A DNA stretch of 64,000 nt, from positions 17,018,788 through 17,082,787 of the forward strand of contig NC_092020.1 of NCBI RefSeq assembly GCF_042242105.1, written 5' to 3'. This DNA is from Pempheris klunzingeri. Taxonomy: Eukaryota > Chordata > Actinopteri > Acropomatiformes > Pempheridae. Both the position numbers and the translations under genes were made by a program. The notes under the pieces are model-generated. The model was given only the letters and a program-made list of their open reading frames with translations, did no database searches and had not been told where the DNA came from. Shown here piece after piece: positions 37,724 through 50,652 of the stretch (the first letter of the stretch is position 1; each line of letters begins with the position of its first letter).

Positions 37724-39082
37724 ATGCCAAGCTCTCAGGCGCCCGGCATGGGCGCAAATTTCACTGATGTTCCCTGGAAGCCCGGTTTCAGCGGCTCCAG
37801 TCAGGACCCAGTCTGGTCCTCCACTGCTAACAGCATGGTGAAGATGGTGCTCATATCTCTCATTGTGTGTGTGTCTTTGTTTGGGAATGTGGTGGTTCTG
37901 CTGGTGTTCCAGAGGAAGCCGCAGCTTCTCCATGTGGCCAACCGCTTCGTCCTCAACCTCCTCTTGGCGGACTTACTCCAGACCATATTAGTCATGCCCT
38001 TTGCCATCGCAGCTACGGTGCCAGGTGTGTGGCCCCTGGATGCTCGACTGTGCCAGGCTCTGGTGGTGCTCATGCACCTTTTTGCATTTGCTGGAGTCAA
38101 CACCATCATAGTTGTCTCTGTGGATCGCTACCTGGCCATCATCCACCCTCTGTCGTATCCCACCCGCATGACCCCTCACCTGGGCACCAACCTGATTATC
38201 TGCACCTGGGTTCTCAGTTTCCTGCAGAGCACACCTCCCCTCTACGGCTGGGGGGCCATTGACTTTGACCGTCATCACAACGTGTGCTCAGTGGTGTGGT
38301 CCTCTAGCCTGTCATACTCCGCCGTGGTGTCCACCTTCTCCTTCTGGCTGCCTGTGCTCATCATGCTCGGATGTTACTGGATGGTGTTCAGAGCGGCTCG
38401 AAGGCAAAATGCGCTTGTGCACCCCATTCAGACACAGTCCTATTCCCAGCCTTGCCCACAGGACTTCCAGGGACCTAGCAGTCCACAGCGGCAGCCTCAG
38501 CCCCAACCTCAGCAGGCCAGCTCTCCTGGCGGCCCCTACTCAGCCCGGGGGTATCCTGTCCGAGTTAGGCACAGACGCTTCCACTACCACTGCAAGGCAG
38601 CGCGTGTAGTTTTTGTGATTATGGCTTCATATATCCTGAGCATGGGGCCGTACAGCATACTGAACACTATATCTATGAGTGCCAGAGCAGCTGTGCCCAC
38701 CTGGCTGTCCTCCCTTGCCCTCGTGCTCTTCTTTTTGCAGTGCTGCCTCCACCCGTACATTTACGGTTACATGCACCGTAGCGTGAGGAAGGAGTTCCTC
38801 GCTTTGCTCTGTGGGCTGTTCTGCAAACAGGGCCGTCCGAGCCAGAGCTCTGCCGTGGAGAGCTGCTTCACAACCACAGAGGGACGCTTCGGTGCCCACT
38901 CTCACCTGCCCAGCCTGACTGCTCGAGTGTTCCCTCTGCGGACTTGGGAAGAGTGCACAACATCCTCCTCCCCCACTTGCGAGAGGAAGTCAAGGGACAG
39001 CCGTAAAGATACCACCTCAACCAGTATCAGCTCTGAGAGGGAGCTCACAGTCCACAGCAAACAGGGCACTAAACTATCTTGA
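37724..39082 (+). CDS. gpr101: GPR101, orphan class A G-protein-coupled receptor
   Basis: Plasma-membrane receptor of 452 residues in one coding exon. GPR101 is known in mammals as a constitutively active Gs-coupled receptor of hypothalamus and pituitary, linked to growth control. Seen here: a short N-terminus with one glycosylation site (Asn12-Phe-Thr); Asn55 in TM1; Asp83 in TM2; Cys110 and Cys188 for the usual disulfide; DRY at 134-136 followed by a GPR101-like LAIIHPLSYP; QSTPPLYGWG after TM4; FFLQCCLHPYIYGYM at TM7. The TM7 motif is HPYIY, not NPxxY, and TM6 has SMGP instead of CWxP, as I recall for human GPR101. The loop between TM5 and TM6 (about 225-290) is Gln/Pro-rich and shorter than the long acidic loop of human GPR101 (508 aa). 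The ATG at codon 9 is an alternative start. The neighbours rbmx and arhgef6 match human Xq26.3, supporting orthology. Confidence 0.9.
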   Translation: MPSSQAPGMGANFTDVPWKPGFSGSSQDPVWSSTANSMVKMVLISLIVCVSLFGNVVVLLVFQRKPQLLHVANRFVLNLLLADLLQTILVMPFAIAATVPGVWPLDARLCQALVVLMHLFAFAGVNTIIVVSVDRYLAIIHPLSYPTRMTPHLGTNLIICTWVLSFLQSTPPLYGWGAIDFDRHHNVCSVVWSSSLSYSAVVSTFSFWLPVLIMLGCYWMVFRAARRQNALVHPIQTQSYSQPCPQDFQGPSSPQRQPQPQPQQASSPGGPYSARGYPVRVRHRRFHYHCKAARVVFVIMASYILSMGPYSILNTISMSARAAVPTWLSSLALVLFFLQCCLHPYIYGYMHRSVRKEFLALLCGLFCKQGRPSQSSAVESCFTTTEGRFGAHSHLPSLTARVFPLRTWEECTTSSSPTCERKSRDSRKDTTSTSISSERELTVHSKQGTKLS

Positions 39083-40890
39083 GGAGTCATCTGCTCTTAC
39101 TTTAAGAGCTTGTCATACAGTGTGTGCACACATCAGCTGATATGCCTTATTGACAACAGGGTTATTCATTCGGAAGTAGTAGTAGTAGTACTTCTTTGAT
39201 TAAACGACCTACGTGAGGCCAAATGTACTTCTTTGAAAAATGAATTGGTTCATTCATTGTTGCATTATGAATGTATGACATACTGGTTGTGTGAAAGAAA
39301 TCCTCAACAAGACAATGCAGTTATTTTATTTTCAATGTTGTATTTTCAGGCACAATTTGAGGGATTTGTATGTAAATGCAGTTTTAGGAGTCACCACACG
39401 TGTCAGATAAGTCAGGACGTGTGCAGCTGTTTTGTCTCTACAAATCGCCATTATTGTACTAGTTGGCTAAAATGGGAATTTTAATCATTCCAAATTTTAA
39501 AAAGATTAAAACTAAAGTAAATCCAGAAACCAGACTTCATTTGTATTATACGTCTTTTCCTGCAGGCCTATTTCAAGTTTTTTTAGCCTAGACTTTCCAT
39601 ATAGAGAGAGAAATTGCTATGTTGGATCAGATGGTTGCTGTTCTGACTAATTCGTTCAAATTGCAGGCCATAGGTGTCTCTGACAAGGCTGATCTACAGT
39701 ATCTGCACAAATGCTCTCTCACCTTTCAACTTTTTGTGTTTTACTCCCTATGATCTGGCCCAAGGGCATCGGATGTTCTGTCCTTGTTGTAGTGCAAGCG
39801 ACCTTCGCCTGCAGCTAATGAACTCAGGGTACGCTTGTAGAAAAAAATATAATGCCCATCTCTGTTCTTGAATCTTGTTGAGCAAGTGAGCATATGTGTG
39901 TTGACGTCTGTGTTGCAGTAACTGTTCTTAGTCTCCAAGCGCCTTTTGAGTAAACAAGTAGAATAGTGATTTATTGTGTTTGCCAATTACAGAAAACTCA
40001 AGTGTTGGTGACTCCCTCTCCCTGATGGGATAGCCACTATGTCCTAGCCTCTTTGTTTCCTTTAACTCTAGCTCAATGGAGAAGGAAATGTTGTGTCTTA
40101 CTGTGTGCCACTGTATATTTGGACTCAGTATTTGCTGCCTTTGTAATGTCGGCCTTTATTTGAGGAAGCGTAGTATTTTTGTTGAAAAGAAAATACATAG
40201 AGAGCAGGGTATGATAAAAAAAAGAAAAAGAAAACCTAACTCCAGTGGACTCCTTGCACCACGTATTAAACGAAAGCTGCATGCTGCAAGATCTTATGTA
40301 AAAGATTTGTTACTGGCCAGTGAATACATGTAGATTTGTAAAGATACCTCCTGATATTTGTAATAGAAAAATCTGTTTAAAGCTATGACGAGAATGAGTA
40401 CTAGATTATGTGTTGCCAAAGGATGTCATAGGTGCATCAAAATTTTATGTGCATTATTTGAAAAGTGTGTCTCGTCCCCATTTCGTCATGTTTTTGTGCC
40501 CTTTTGGGAGAGAGAAAAAACTATTTTGCAGAATGAACCAGGGTGCTCCCAGTGTGCAACGATAATTATTATTATTACCTGGTTGGAGTGGTGTGAATTT
40601 GAGCCTTGAGGTTTATTCAGAAGGTCACTGGAGAAATCCATACTACAGTATTATACTGTAAATGACAATCAGACTTGTACAATAAGTTTGTCAGGGTGTT
40701 GGTCTGTAAAGGACAAAGTGGTTTAGTGCAGTATGTAATGAAATGAATCATCAAATAAGAGAAAATGTTTTTAAGTGCTCTAAAACTACACATTTTTGTG
40801 ATTTCTATCGTGCTTTTGTATTATTTCTGGTTTCCTTATCCAAATGAAAACTTGTCTGTTGTTTAATAAAAGTGAATTAATTGTATTATG
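39083..40890 (+). other. Probable gpr101 3' untranslated region
   Basis: After the stop, an A/T-rich 1.8-kb stretch with no other gene runs to AATAAA at 40865-40870, which is followed by T/G-rich sequence. ATTAAA at 39199-39204 and near 39505 are possible earlier poly(A) signals. Open frames in this stretch show no domain. The extent is inferred. Confidence 0.45.
40865..40870 (+). terminator. Candidate gpr101 poly(A) signal
   Basis: Canonical AATAAA followed within 30-40 bp by T/G-rich sequence; no stronger canonical signal lies between it and the stop codon. Confidence 0.5.
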
Positions 40891-41149
40891 TGTAAAATTG
40901 TACTTTTAATTCAATACATTTTCCAGATCTGACACTTACTTGAGGTTACATTTACAATAGGTGTGCACAATGTGTTGAGGTTCTTCCTCACCACTATCAA
41001 CAAAGGCCTGGCTTTAAATACACTGTGATGAGAGTTTGAAATTAACTTACAGCAGCTCTTTATGATCAGGTCTTTACATTTAACACCAGGCAAAACAACA
41101 TATTGTGCAACCAGGGCATTTGAGTGAGGCATGCAAGAAATTGTACATA

Positions 41150-41300
41150 TTTTTATATCTCCTCCTGTTTATATCAGTCCACTAGTTTACCTTTTGTTCG
41201 TATTGTACTCTGTTTTTGTTACGCACTGCTGTTGTAACGTTGTAAATTTCCCCATCGCGGGAAAGGAAAAGGAAAGGAATATCTTACCTTAAATTAAAGT
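41150..41300 (+). repeat. Fish LINE-type 3' tail
   Basis: Contains GTTGTAACGTTGTAAATTTC followed by CCCCATCGCGGG and GGAATATCTTACCTTA. This matches a common teleost tail pattern (tgtaaatttccc...gggactaataaaggaatatcttatctt) with a decayed AATAAA region. It sits between the converging 3' ends of gpr101 and the TM9SF gene. Confidence 0.5.
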
Positions 41301-41780
41301 GATAAATGCATGAGTGATATCCAAAAGATGTTTTGAATTCCAAGCTAAAATAAACATGACTGCACGGCAGCACTTTCAAGATAGTTGTCAGAGATTAAAC
41401 AAAACCTGAAGGCTCGTAAATTGAATATTTTTGTGCATTTGTGGTAAATTTCTCAATTTTGAAGTCTGTACATAGAAGTTTAAGTTCAAAGAAATTCATG
41501 AACATCCCCACACAAATGGAAAGATTGTTACATACAATACATGTGACTGAGGAGGGAGATGAGGCCACAAATACTGCGCTACATAGCATTTGTCAGATAA
41601 TCTATAATACAGATTCATATAGATTAATCAGATAATCTGATTATGGATAAGGAGTTGAATCACTCTAAATCAAATCACTCACAAAACAAAGAAGCACGGC
41701 TAATCACGTGGAGAATGTTCATGTGTACATAATAGCAGCTCAAAGAAAAAACATGTGGCCTTCATTTTGAATTAATTGCA

Positions 41781-41786
41781 TTTATT
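41781..41786 (-). terminator. Candidate TM9SF-gene poly(A) signal
   Basis: TTTATT on the plus strand, AATAAA on the coding strand, about 960 bp past the stop codon at 42744-42746. I noticed no clearer canonical signal between them, so a roughly 1-kb 3' UTR is plausible. Confidence 0.45.
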
Positions 41787-42743
41787 TGTAAAAATGTTAT
41801 CACCTTAGGTGATGACTCCGCACTGCCCGAAGCAAAAGGCAGCAGTGTTTTATGTAGTTAAAGTTCAGCATACCGCCTATTAAAATCTAAAAGGGTGCAA
41901 CTCATTGGTGGTATATGTACGGAATCAGTAAATTCATGGACCGTGTTATGATACGAGGTGAAAATCTCTCCTGTGGCCAAACGAATCATCAGATCAGAAG
42001 CCTTCCTTCATGTGCAACATACTGTAGCTGTAGCATATTCTTCTATGATACAGATGTGCTTCTTAACCAAGTGTACCCTTCATTTCTATGCAAACTTAAA
42101 AATGCAGCCATCGAATACAAAAGACATGTATCATAGCAATGTCAGTGTTTTATATAATTTTTGAACTACAATACAGGCGGACACCTATGGACTCATAGCC
42201 CCGTCTTTACCTTAAAAAAGAAACAAAAAAAACTCCTACAGAAGGTTCCTTAATGGAGACAATCTTGAAGTAGCATTCTCTCGCTTGCTCTCTCTATACA
42301 GTATATGTACACACATTTTCTTCATCGTCAGAACAGGTAATGAAAAACAAAAAACATTTAGCCATGGGGGAACAGAAATGCAAAATACAGAACATTTTAC
42401 TCTCTTTAGAAAATTAAAATAAAAACATTTCAGAGTTTCTTGTTAAACCCACCAAAACAAACTGCTCACTATGACACCTAGTCCATTGGAACCCACACCG
42501 ATTTTCAAGGAACCACTCAAAGAATTACCTGTCAACAGTGAACACAAAATTATATATTTTTTTAAAAAGAAATCAACAGCAAAATGGTTTTAAAGCACAA
42601 AAGAGGACGGGCTCTTCTCTTCGGGTCTTTTCTATGACAAGTGATGGTTTCAGTTCAGGTCCATTCAGACCACATTATCACACAGCCAGCACTGACGAAA
42701 GCAAGTACTGCGACAGGAAGGAGTCAGTCTTTCCCTCAGTCCT

Positions 42744-45700
42744 CTAGTCCACCTTGACCACACTGTAGATCTTATTTACAAACCAGAAGCAGGCGAAGAA
42801 GCCAATTGTACCTAAGAAAAAGAGTCAGGTTGGAGGAATGATTTGATAAATGTTATTACAAAATAGAAAAATAACACAACAACACACTTAAAAACTTAAA
42901 AACACTCAAAGTGGGACAAAGCACAAAATTAATTGAAAGCCACAAGATCCTGAAATTAACATACTTTAGGAGCACAGGCACAGAAAATTAACAAAGCGTT
43001 AAACTTCAAGGCCAGCTTGCTGCCACAACAAAACCAACTTCCACTTATAATTTAGGAAAAAAAACTTCTGACAGGGTTGGGACTGCAATCTCCACACAAC
43101 AGTAAAAACATTATTGTATAATATTTTTCCTCTGATGCTGTGAGGCCAGATTGGTCAAAATCCTGGATCAGTTCATGTGGGTATAAAAGTCCTATTTGAC
43201 TGCTCAATGGGGGCCAATGCAACCCATTCCCGCATTAAGTTGTGATCAAAGTTGGGATGAGGTGAAAAAAAGAAAAGACAAGAAACTAAAAAGTTAAAAA
43301 AAAAAGGGGGGGTGGGAGAGATTAGGATTATTTTGATCAAAACTGGAAGCAAGGAGGGAAACTGATCATCTTTGCCTTGAATCCTTGGATTACTTCTTGG
43401 TGATAATCTTTTGACATCTCGTCCCTTTGCTACTTACAGCACTGTCTTAAGATAGTGTCAAGCAGTGCTGCAGTGACAAGCAGGGCCACGGGCTAACTTT
43501 TATCTGGCCCAATGACAGTATAACACCAGAAAAAAGTGTCATCATCTGACATCATCTGGTGAGCCGTGTATTTCTGGTCGACATAAAGACTAGGCTGTTA
43601 TCTAGTCCTGCACACATTATCCTGTTTCTGCACACACACCCCTAGTCTCACATGAGTGGGTGTGCACGAGAGCTGGACAGGGCTGGAGAGGGCTGTTACC
43701 ATGTCAACATGTGTCAATCGTCCTCTCTTAACATGGAGACAAAAGCGGCAACAATGTTCTGTTCATCCTAGCCTTGTGATGTGTGTGGTGCATTGATCTC
43801 CACAACCTTAATCACGCAGCTTGATTTCAGAGTGCAAGCACAAGAAAAGTTGTCATAATAGCGATGGTCAAGAATCCTAAGTGCATAGAGACTCATTATC
43901 ATCCATGGCAACGAGTGAGTGTGGTGCTAGTATCTTTTGATACACAGCAGTACAAAAAAAAAGGGAACTCCCCGCAACAGCTAGGCTTCAGCTGTCAAAC
44001 TGCAAACTACAAACAGTGTAAATGACCCAAATAAGTGCGCAAAACTAGATCTGACCAAGAGGGACTTTGAACTTTCTAGTCTCACAGTCTCTCTGATTTT
44101 CATTAAACTTTAAAACAAAAATTCAAATGGGACCGTTCAAATTCTCTTTAAGTGCCTCTGACACCGTGCTTCTGTACTGCCAGTATAGACATAAAAGGGT
44201 CACTGCCAAGTTTTAAATAAATAACCAGGACAAACAAATGTTGCACAATAGTGTAGACTCCTTCCTGGAGTATTATGTTATAGGAACAGGATTAAGGTCC
44301 TGAACTGTCAGAGTTGAGATGAACTAATGTTGGGTGGCACTCAGCAAAGCAAACAATGCATTTACACCTACTAGCTACACACCCTTTCCTTGCTGACATA
44401 TGGTACGCTAGTGGAACTTCTTCACTGCTCAGAAAAATTCAGACTACAGTTAAAGCAAATTTTTCAAAATACCGACATAATGTGTGTAGAAAAGATAATT
44501 TGTGTTTTTCATCCAATTACAACCAACCAATCAGAACATTACAATATACAGGTATCATTGCAGTGTGTCAAGACATGCAGGAAGTCATTGTGGCTGCTTA
44601 AAGATCTGACATGTAACTTAACTCAAGGTCTCACCTGTGAAGAGGAAGAAGATGAGGACCATAATCATAGTGTAGCCAAAGTAGAGGATGGTGCTGGCGG
44701 CTCCAATTATTTGCAGCTTTGAGAAAAAGTAATGCACAGCATAGATAAACAGATAGACTGCTGTAAAGCCGCTGGTCAGGAAGGCGCGCCACCACCAGTG
44801 GTAGTCCTGGACACAAAGTACAAAAGATGGCATGTTAGGATCCAGTAATAAGGATATGTGAAGTGAAATCTGGAGCAAAATGCAGAAATAAAAGGCCATA
44901 CTTAGTCAATTGCACTACACAAATATATTCTTAACATAACGTATAGTCAGGGACAATGAAAAATAAGGGCCTAGCAAGGTGTAGATGTACTTGTTTATCT
45001 AAGTAAGACAATATGTAGCAATGAACTTATTCAAAATATAAATAAATAAATTAAACTAAATTCTCTGAACATTCAGGTACCTCAGCACAGAGGTGGAAGT
45101 AGCAGAGCAGGATTGTGGCCTCAGAGCAGGTGATGAGCAGAATAATGAAAACCAAGAAGAGGAACCCAAACATGTAGTACATCTGATGAGACCTAAAAGA
45201 CAGAATGTGGAAAGACATGTGGAAAAGAGCCAAGCTCCTCCTTACTGTAAATAGTGCAAGTAGTTCAAAACAGGAACTGCAGACCAATCTGGACAGACAA
45301 CATTCCTGCCATCTTACCAAATGCTGTTGAGGATGAAGAAAAGCTGGATGAAGATGCAGCCAAAGGGCAGGATACCACCCATTACTATACCAGGAATGGG
45401 CTTTGTAAAGAATGACTGCTCGGGAATTTGACGGGGGATCTGGTTTGTTCGCACTGGTTGCTCAATTGCCTGCAGGGGGGTAGAAACAGAGAAGAAATGA
45501 CTACAAACATGCACACAACTTTCATCGACAATAAGTAATTTCAAGGTGGACAAATCAATAAACCAGGAGGCCTAACTCACGGCTTTCTTGAATCCAAAGT
45601 AGGCACCAATGAAGGTGAGTGGCACAGAGATTCCAAACCACAGAGCCAAAATAGCCACCAGAGTGCCAAAGGGGATCGCTGCTGAAGAACCCTCCACCCA

Positions 45701-48700
45701 AAGGATCAGGTTCATCAGAAAGAAGTCTGCAAACACAATACTGCGGAAGAGAGGGGGTTGAGGGACAATGACACAGAGAAAGTTAATACATAGACATAGA
45801 TAAAGGCAGTGTTTAAGTATAAGTAAGTAGATATTCAGAACAATATGTCACTCTGGGGCAGAAATTAAAGACAACTAGAACTACTACCTTGTGGCTATAT
45901 GCCTCTGCCAACCAGTAAAATGTGAAGTGAGCTTACCCTGGGCACAAGAGGGCTGTCAGCAAGACATTTGTCTTCCACTTTTCACCTCCAAAAGCTGAGA
46001 ACAGAAACAGATGGATGGAGACATCATGATGAGAAGATCACACTGACTTTAACACTTTCTATGTTAATTCTTTAGCCTTTAATGAAATTTTGCAACAAAG
46101 TTTTCATTTGACTCTTACTTTTGTAAAGGCGTGCAGACACATAGCCAGCAGGTGTGCCCAGCAGAACCCAGAGGACCACAGCACACGTCATGAGAGCCCC
46201 TCTGTTGGCCGGTGACAGGAAACCCAGACAGGCCAGGACTACAACGGACAGTCATCACTCATAAATATTAAAATATCAATACAAAAACTAGTTTTAATCT
46301 GCGCCACCCATAATTTTCGGAATAAAATGCCTAAAATTTGTTTGATTTGTTTGCCTTTACACGATAATGTAATTCACTCCCATAGATGGACCCTCATCCT
46401 TATGACCCTCTGTGGAAAATGTTTGACTTGAATTGTTCTACTTAAATTGCTGTCACTCTTGATTTGTTTGATGTGGTGAAAACAAAGGAAAAGTGAAACT
46501 AGTAATATGAGGTTAATGAGAATGAATTTCCAATATATCGTATCTTAGAGTCTGATGAAAAGTAGCCCTTACAGAGTGTGATGAAGGTCATGATGAAGAT
46601 CTGGGTGCCCTGTCCGAGGAACACAGACAGCAGCATGCCTTTTCTTGGTGGACGGAAAACATCTCCATGCACCTGCTTCCACCCCGACTCCTCCTGTGCA
46701 TCCTCCTGGGAAGGGAGAGGGAGAGCCATAAAGCAACAGCCACAAAAAGGAAGTATTTCAAATTTGCAAACGGTTCAAGTTAAAGGTTAACCAACCACCA
46801 AGCAGTGAACACTACCTCACAATCTGACAACTGCTAGCAAAGTAAAATAAGGTGAAAACAGAGAAAATTTGTTGAGGAAAATGTGTAAAATGGGGAGCAA
46901 AAAAACTCTGAAGTCAGTTCATAAGTATAAGAAACCTTTTGAAACTTCCACATTAATAAAATAGCCACACCACATTTTACATTCTGTTTCAATGAGTCTG
47001 TTCGCCGCAATCACACACCCAAACACCTGATTTAATAACCACAGTCTGGTTTTGTCAGAAAGGCTTTCAATAAGCTTACATAGGGTAGAGAGGATTTTTC
47101 CTTGGCCGATGGAAGCTTTATCAAGTCTGCCTGTGAAACGTAACAAAATATTTATAATTCTGGATACTGTGCCCCCAATGTGCTGGGTTGTATTTCACAC
47201 TGCACATTTAAAGCATTAGCCACCTAATTGTGATTAAGATGACTACTAACACTATGTTACTACCAGATGGAAACAGTTAATGCTAAAATCTAATCATTGC
47301 CTTATTACCTTTAAAAAATATTTAAACAATTATATATAAGCTGTTGGCTTGGAAATATGAGGTTTTCACCAAAATGGTGCAGACTACATTGAATAGCTTT
47401 TGAATTGAATACTAATAACAGAAGAACTAATGCGATTCGAACTGTACCCTTTTGAGTATGACAATATATCTGTTATCGGTTTATTTCTAATAACTACATC
47501 TACTAGAAATCTTCACATGAATGTTTGTGCTTTATACACACATCTGGATCAGCTCCAACTGAGAGAGCTCAACAACATCTTTACCTGGTCCACTTGGTTG
47601 TATCTGGCAATGTCCTTATGCAGGGTTCTCAGCATGATCATGGCAACCATGCCAGACAGGAAGAGGACAATGACCAAGGAGTTCATGATACTGGACAAAC
47701 ACACAAGGCATACCATCTGATCACCTAACAAGCATCACGACCCAGGGATTTTTAGTGAGAGAGTGTTTCTGTGGTGCTCAATGTGAAACATATCTTCATA
47801 CCTAAACCACTGGATGTTTGTATGAGGCATGGAGACCAGGATGTAGTCCCACCTAGAGGCCCACTTGATAGAATTGTTTTCCTGTAAAAGGAAGTAAAAT
47901 TATTTAGGATTATTGAAAAAGGTACCCAAAATGTCCTTTTTCTCATTCTCATAGGTTCATATAAACTGTTGCATATTAATTACATATAATTAGTTATAAA
48001 ATAAAATTTGTTATGTCGCTCAGAGGCTTACCTCAAATGAGACCGAGTAGGTGTAAGTTATCGACACATCACTATCAAACTCCCCATGCACCTCCATTGG
48101 GTTGCCTCCTTCACAGCTTGGGCTTTTCTCATCTGCATGCTTGATACTGTTGTGCACAAAACACACAAAATCTTTTATGTCATTATCTATAATCTGGTGT
48201 TACTTTTGGCTGGTGAGTTGTCATTCAGGTGCAATGTCTTGAAGTAGATTGGACATAGATCAAAACATGGTAGCATCATATCTGTCTACCAACCACAATT
48301 ACCTCTTTGGCTCCAGAGTGGCAGCGACCAGCCGAGCCCCTCTCCATCCTTCTGAAGCTCCACTGTGATAAGTTATCTTGATGTCCACGTGGTTGAAGAC
48401 GTAAAATGTGTTCTTCTTGTTGAACTCAGACTGAAAAATAATTTTCTTATTCAATGGCAAGTACACAGATTCCTCAGCGTAAGATTTGTAAACAAACATT
48501 TGTATGTTGCTGAGTATCTTCTAGACTGCAAAGAGTTTTATAACATGACTTTCAACTTATTTTGTATCTGTGTTTCCTGGACACATCTATTCTAATAATG
48601 TCATATTTTTGGTTGAATTGTTGTCTTTGCTTCAGTAATTACAATAAAGATTGTTATAAAATGTATATGCTCATATAATCAAATACTGTTTGAGACTTGA

Positions 48701-50652
48701 CTTGAGTTCATTGTAAATAATAATAATAATAATTTTGGATTAACAACAAGAACCAAGAATCCTATATGCTCACAATGTACATTATTATTAAAACTAGGCA
48801 GAGAAATTATTACTCTAATCATAGTTGTTATAAGTAGGTGTAAATGTACTAAATTACTATATAATTCTGGGACACCCTAGACAAATTCAGGAATCCCTGG
48901 TACTCACTATGTCACAATGAGGATCACTTTACAAGTAGATGACCAATTAGGTAAAACATAATATGTTAAGGAGATTACACATTCAAAGACAGAAATCACA
49001 ACTCACATTGATAACACAGGCATCTTTAGCTCGGCCATCTGAGGTAACAAGGCAGCCAATGGGAAAGCCTGGGTTGCAGTACTTCTGACCATCTTCCACA
49101 TCATAGCACCAAGTCACCGGCATGTTGTCAATGATCCTGAAAAGAAAAACTGGTTTAATTAAACAATCCTTTTGACATATACAGCCTGAGCTCATGTTAT
49201 AATTTCATGTGAGATCCATACTATAAATAACTCACAAATACAGAAGGTAATTACAGTGCAGAATGTTCTTTACTAACCAGTGGTGCTGGTAGTTCAGCTG
49301 CATTCCCATCTTCAGAAAATCCAGTTTGGTTGCATCATCGCCTTTCTTGTAGGTTTTTGTGCACACCGCTTTGCATGTAAGAGCTTGATTGAAGCTGAAC
49401 TATAAAAGGCAGACGACTCATGTTGGATTAACAGATTTCATTAAACAAAGGGTACTTACATGGAATGTAAATAAGAAACTGTCTTTTAAACTGTTCAACT
49501 TTTTATGTGTTTACTTTGTTGTCTAATGACTTTTGCTATTCTGGTTGTACAGCACTTTGGGTCAACTGCTGTTGGTTTTTGAATGTGCTTCATAAATAAA
49601 ATTGAGTTGGATTGGATGTCATGCAGGTTTAGATTTTCTTGTTGACACCTACCTTGTATGGTGAAGACTCAATTCGTTCACCAAACAGCACCTGTCCAAG
49701 GTTTTCAGAAGGCCTTTTTTCCTTGGCATCTTTGCAAAAGTCAAACCTTTAACAAATTTGCAGATGGTCACGCACAACGTGAAAATGATATTGAGCTTTG
49801 AATCTTACACAAATAGCATCAAGCAGAAACTAAATGTTACTTACACATCATACTCGTAAGGCAGGACAGACTCCACCGAGTCCAAACGATTGACAAACAG
49901 CTGAATCACGGTCTGAAAAGGAGCAAAAAACAGTTTGTCTTCCAGTTTACATTTGATGGCTTGAAACAAACCTGGCTTACCATCTCAATCAGTGGGTTGA
50001 ATCAGCCATATCCATGCTATTACTGGTGAGCAGGCCATTCATACAACTAATATAATAAGGAGGGAACGCATGATTTGTAAGCAAAGACAGGCTGTCTCGG
50101 GGTGAACGACGCTAGATCCAAACCTCTTGGCCAGTCCAAACTTACCTGGTCTTTGCCAGGTAACGTGGACAGAGCAGCGGTCAATCAAGAGTAGCGACAT
50201 TACAATGATGACTATTGTCTGTCATGACCCACCATGTGGATCAGTATTAAAGTACTAACAATCACATGCTAGGCTGATGAAGAACGCCACACCACCGAAA
50301 GTACAGATATTTCCATGCCAACAAAAGTAATTAGCAGTGCATCAGAATATTATGGCAGTTCTCCGGCCCCAGCTCATAGCCGGGGCCTAAGAGGAGGACT
50401 GGCTAGCTAGCAAGCTTAAGGAAAATAACAAATTGAAATAAGTATGCCAATTCCAACTACAGCAAAACCGGCGCACAATTAACAGAAATTATGAGTCTTA
50501 TGAATTCACCATACCTGGCAATCTTCACCGCCTTTGCCCTCTTCACAAAAACTCACTGGGGCTAAACCCGGAAGATAAAACGCCGAGCACGAACAGATAT
50601 ACGAGACTAGCAAATAAACCAGCGCAAAACCAAGGTGTATCCGCCTCTTCAT
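42744..50652 (-). CDS. tm9sf2/tm9sf5: TM9SF2-type nonaspanin (transmembrane 9 superfamily), 17 coding exons
   Basis: A 651-residue nine-pass endosome/Golgi membrane protein; the family acts in membrane protein sorting. Coding exons (minus strand): 50652-50515, 49912-49845, 49746-49653, 49399-49278, 49136-49007, 48430-48303, 48146-48032, 47881-47802, 47690-47585, 46705-46573, 46238-46119, 45994-45937, 45740-45581, 45469-45318, 45192-45081, 44806-44635, 42811-42744. All junctions are GT-AG and keep frame. A signal peptide (about 1-23) precedes [10 protein letters not shown]. The luminal domain has YQHHW and [17 protein letters not shown]1 is at about 295-314, followed by the cytosolic [14 protein letters not shown] stretch and eight more TM segments. 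The C-terminus VVKVD fits the family's KxD Golgi-retention signal. Human TM9SF2 (663 aa) is closest, ahead of TM9SF1, 3 or 4. Because the gene sits beside gpr101 and rbmx and its luminal part is rather diverged, I suspect the second duplicate called tm9sf5 in fish; the choice between the two symbols is inference. Confidence 0.93.
49496..49620 (+). repeat. Fish LINE/SINE 3' tail in TM9SF intron 3
   Basis: GTACAGCACTTTGGGTCAAC, then GAATGTGCTTCATAAATAAA and a TTGAGTTGGATTGG end, is a familiar teleost retroelement tail. It is antisense to the host gene, between exons 3 and 4, and does not touch the splice sites. Confidence 0.6.

Noticed and set aside
42744..50652. tm9sf4 or tm9sf3 as the identity of the nonaspanin
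   Set aside because: The [10 protein letters not shown] start, [15 protein letters not shown] and the near-identity of the TM region point to the TM9SF2 subgroup.
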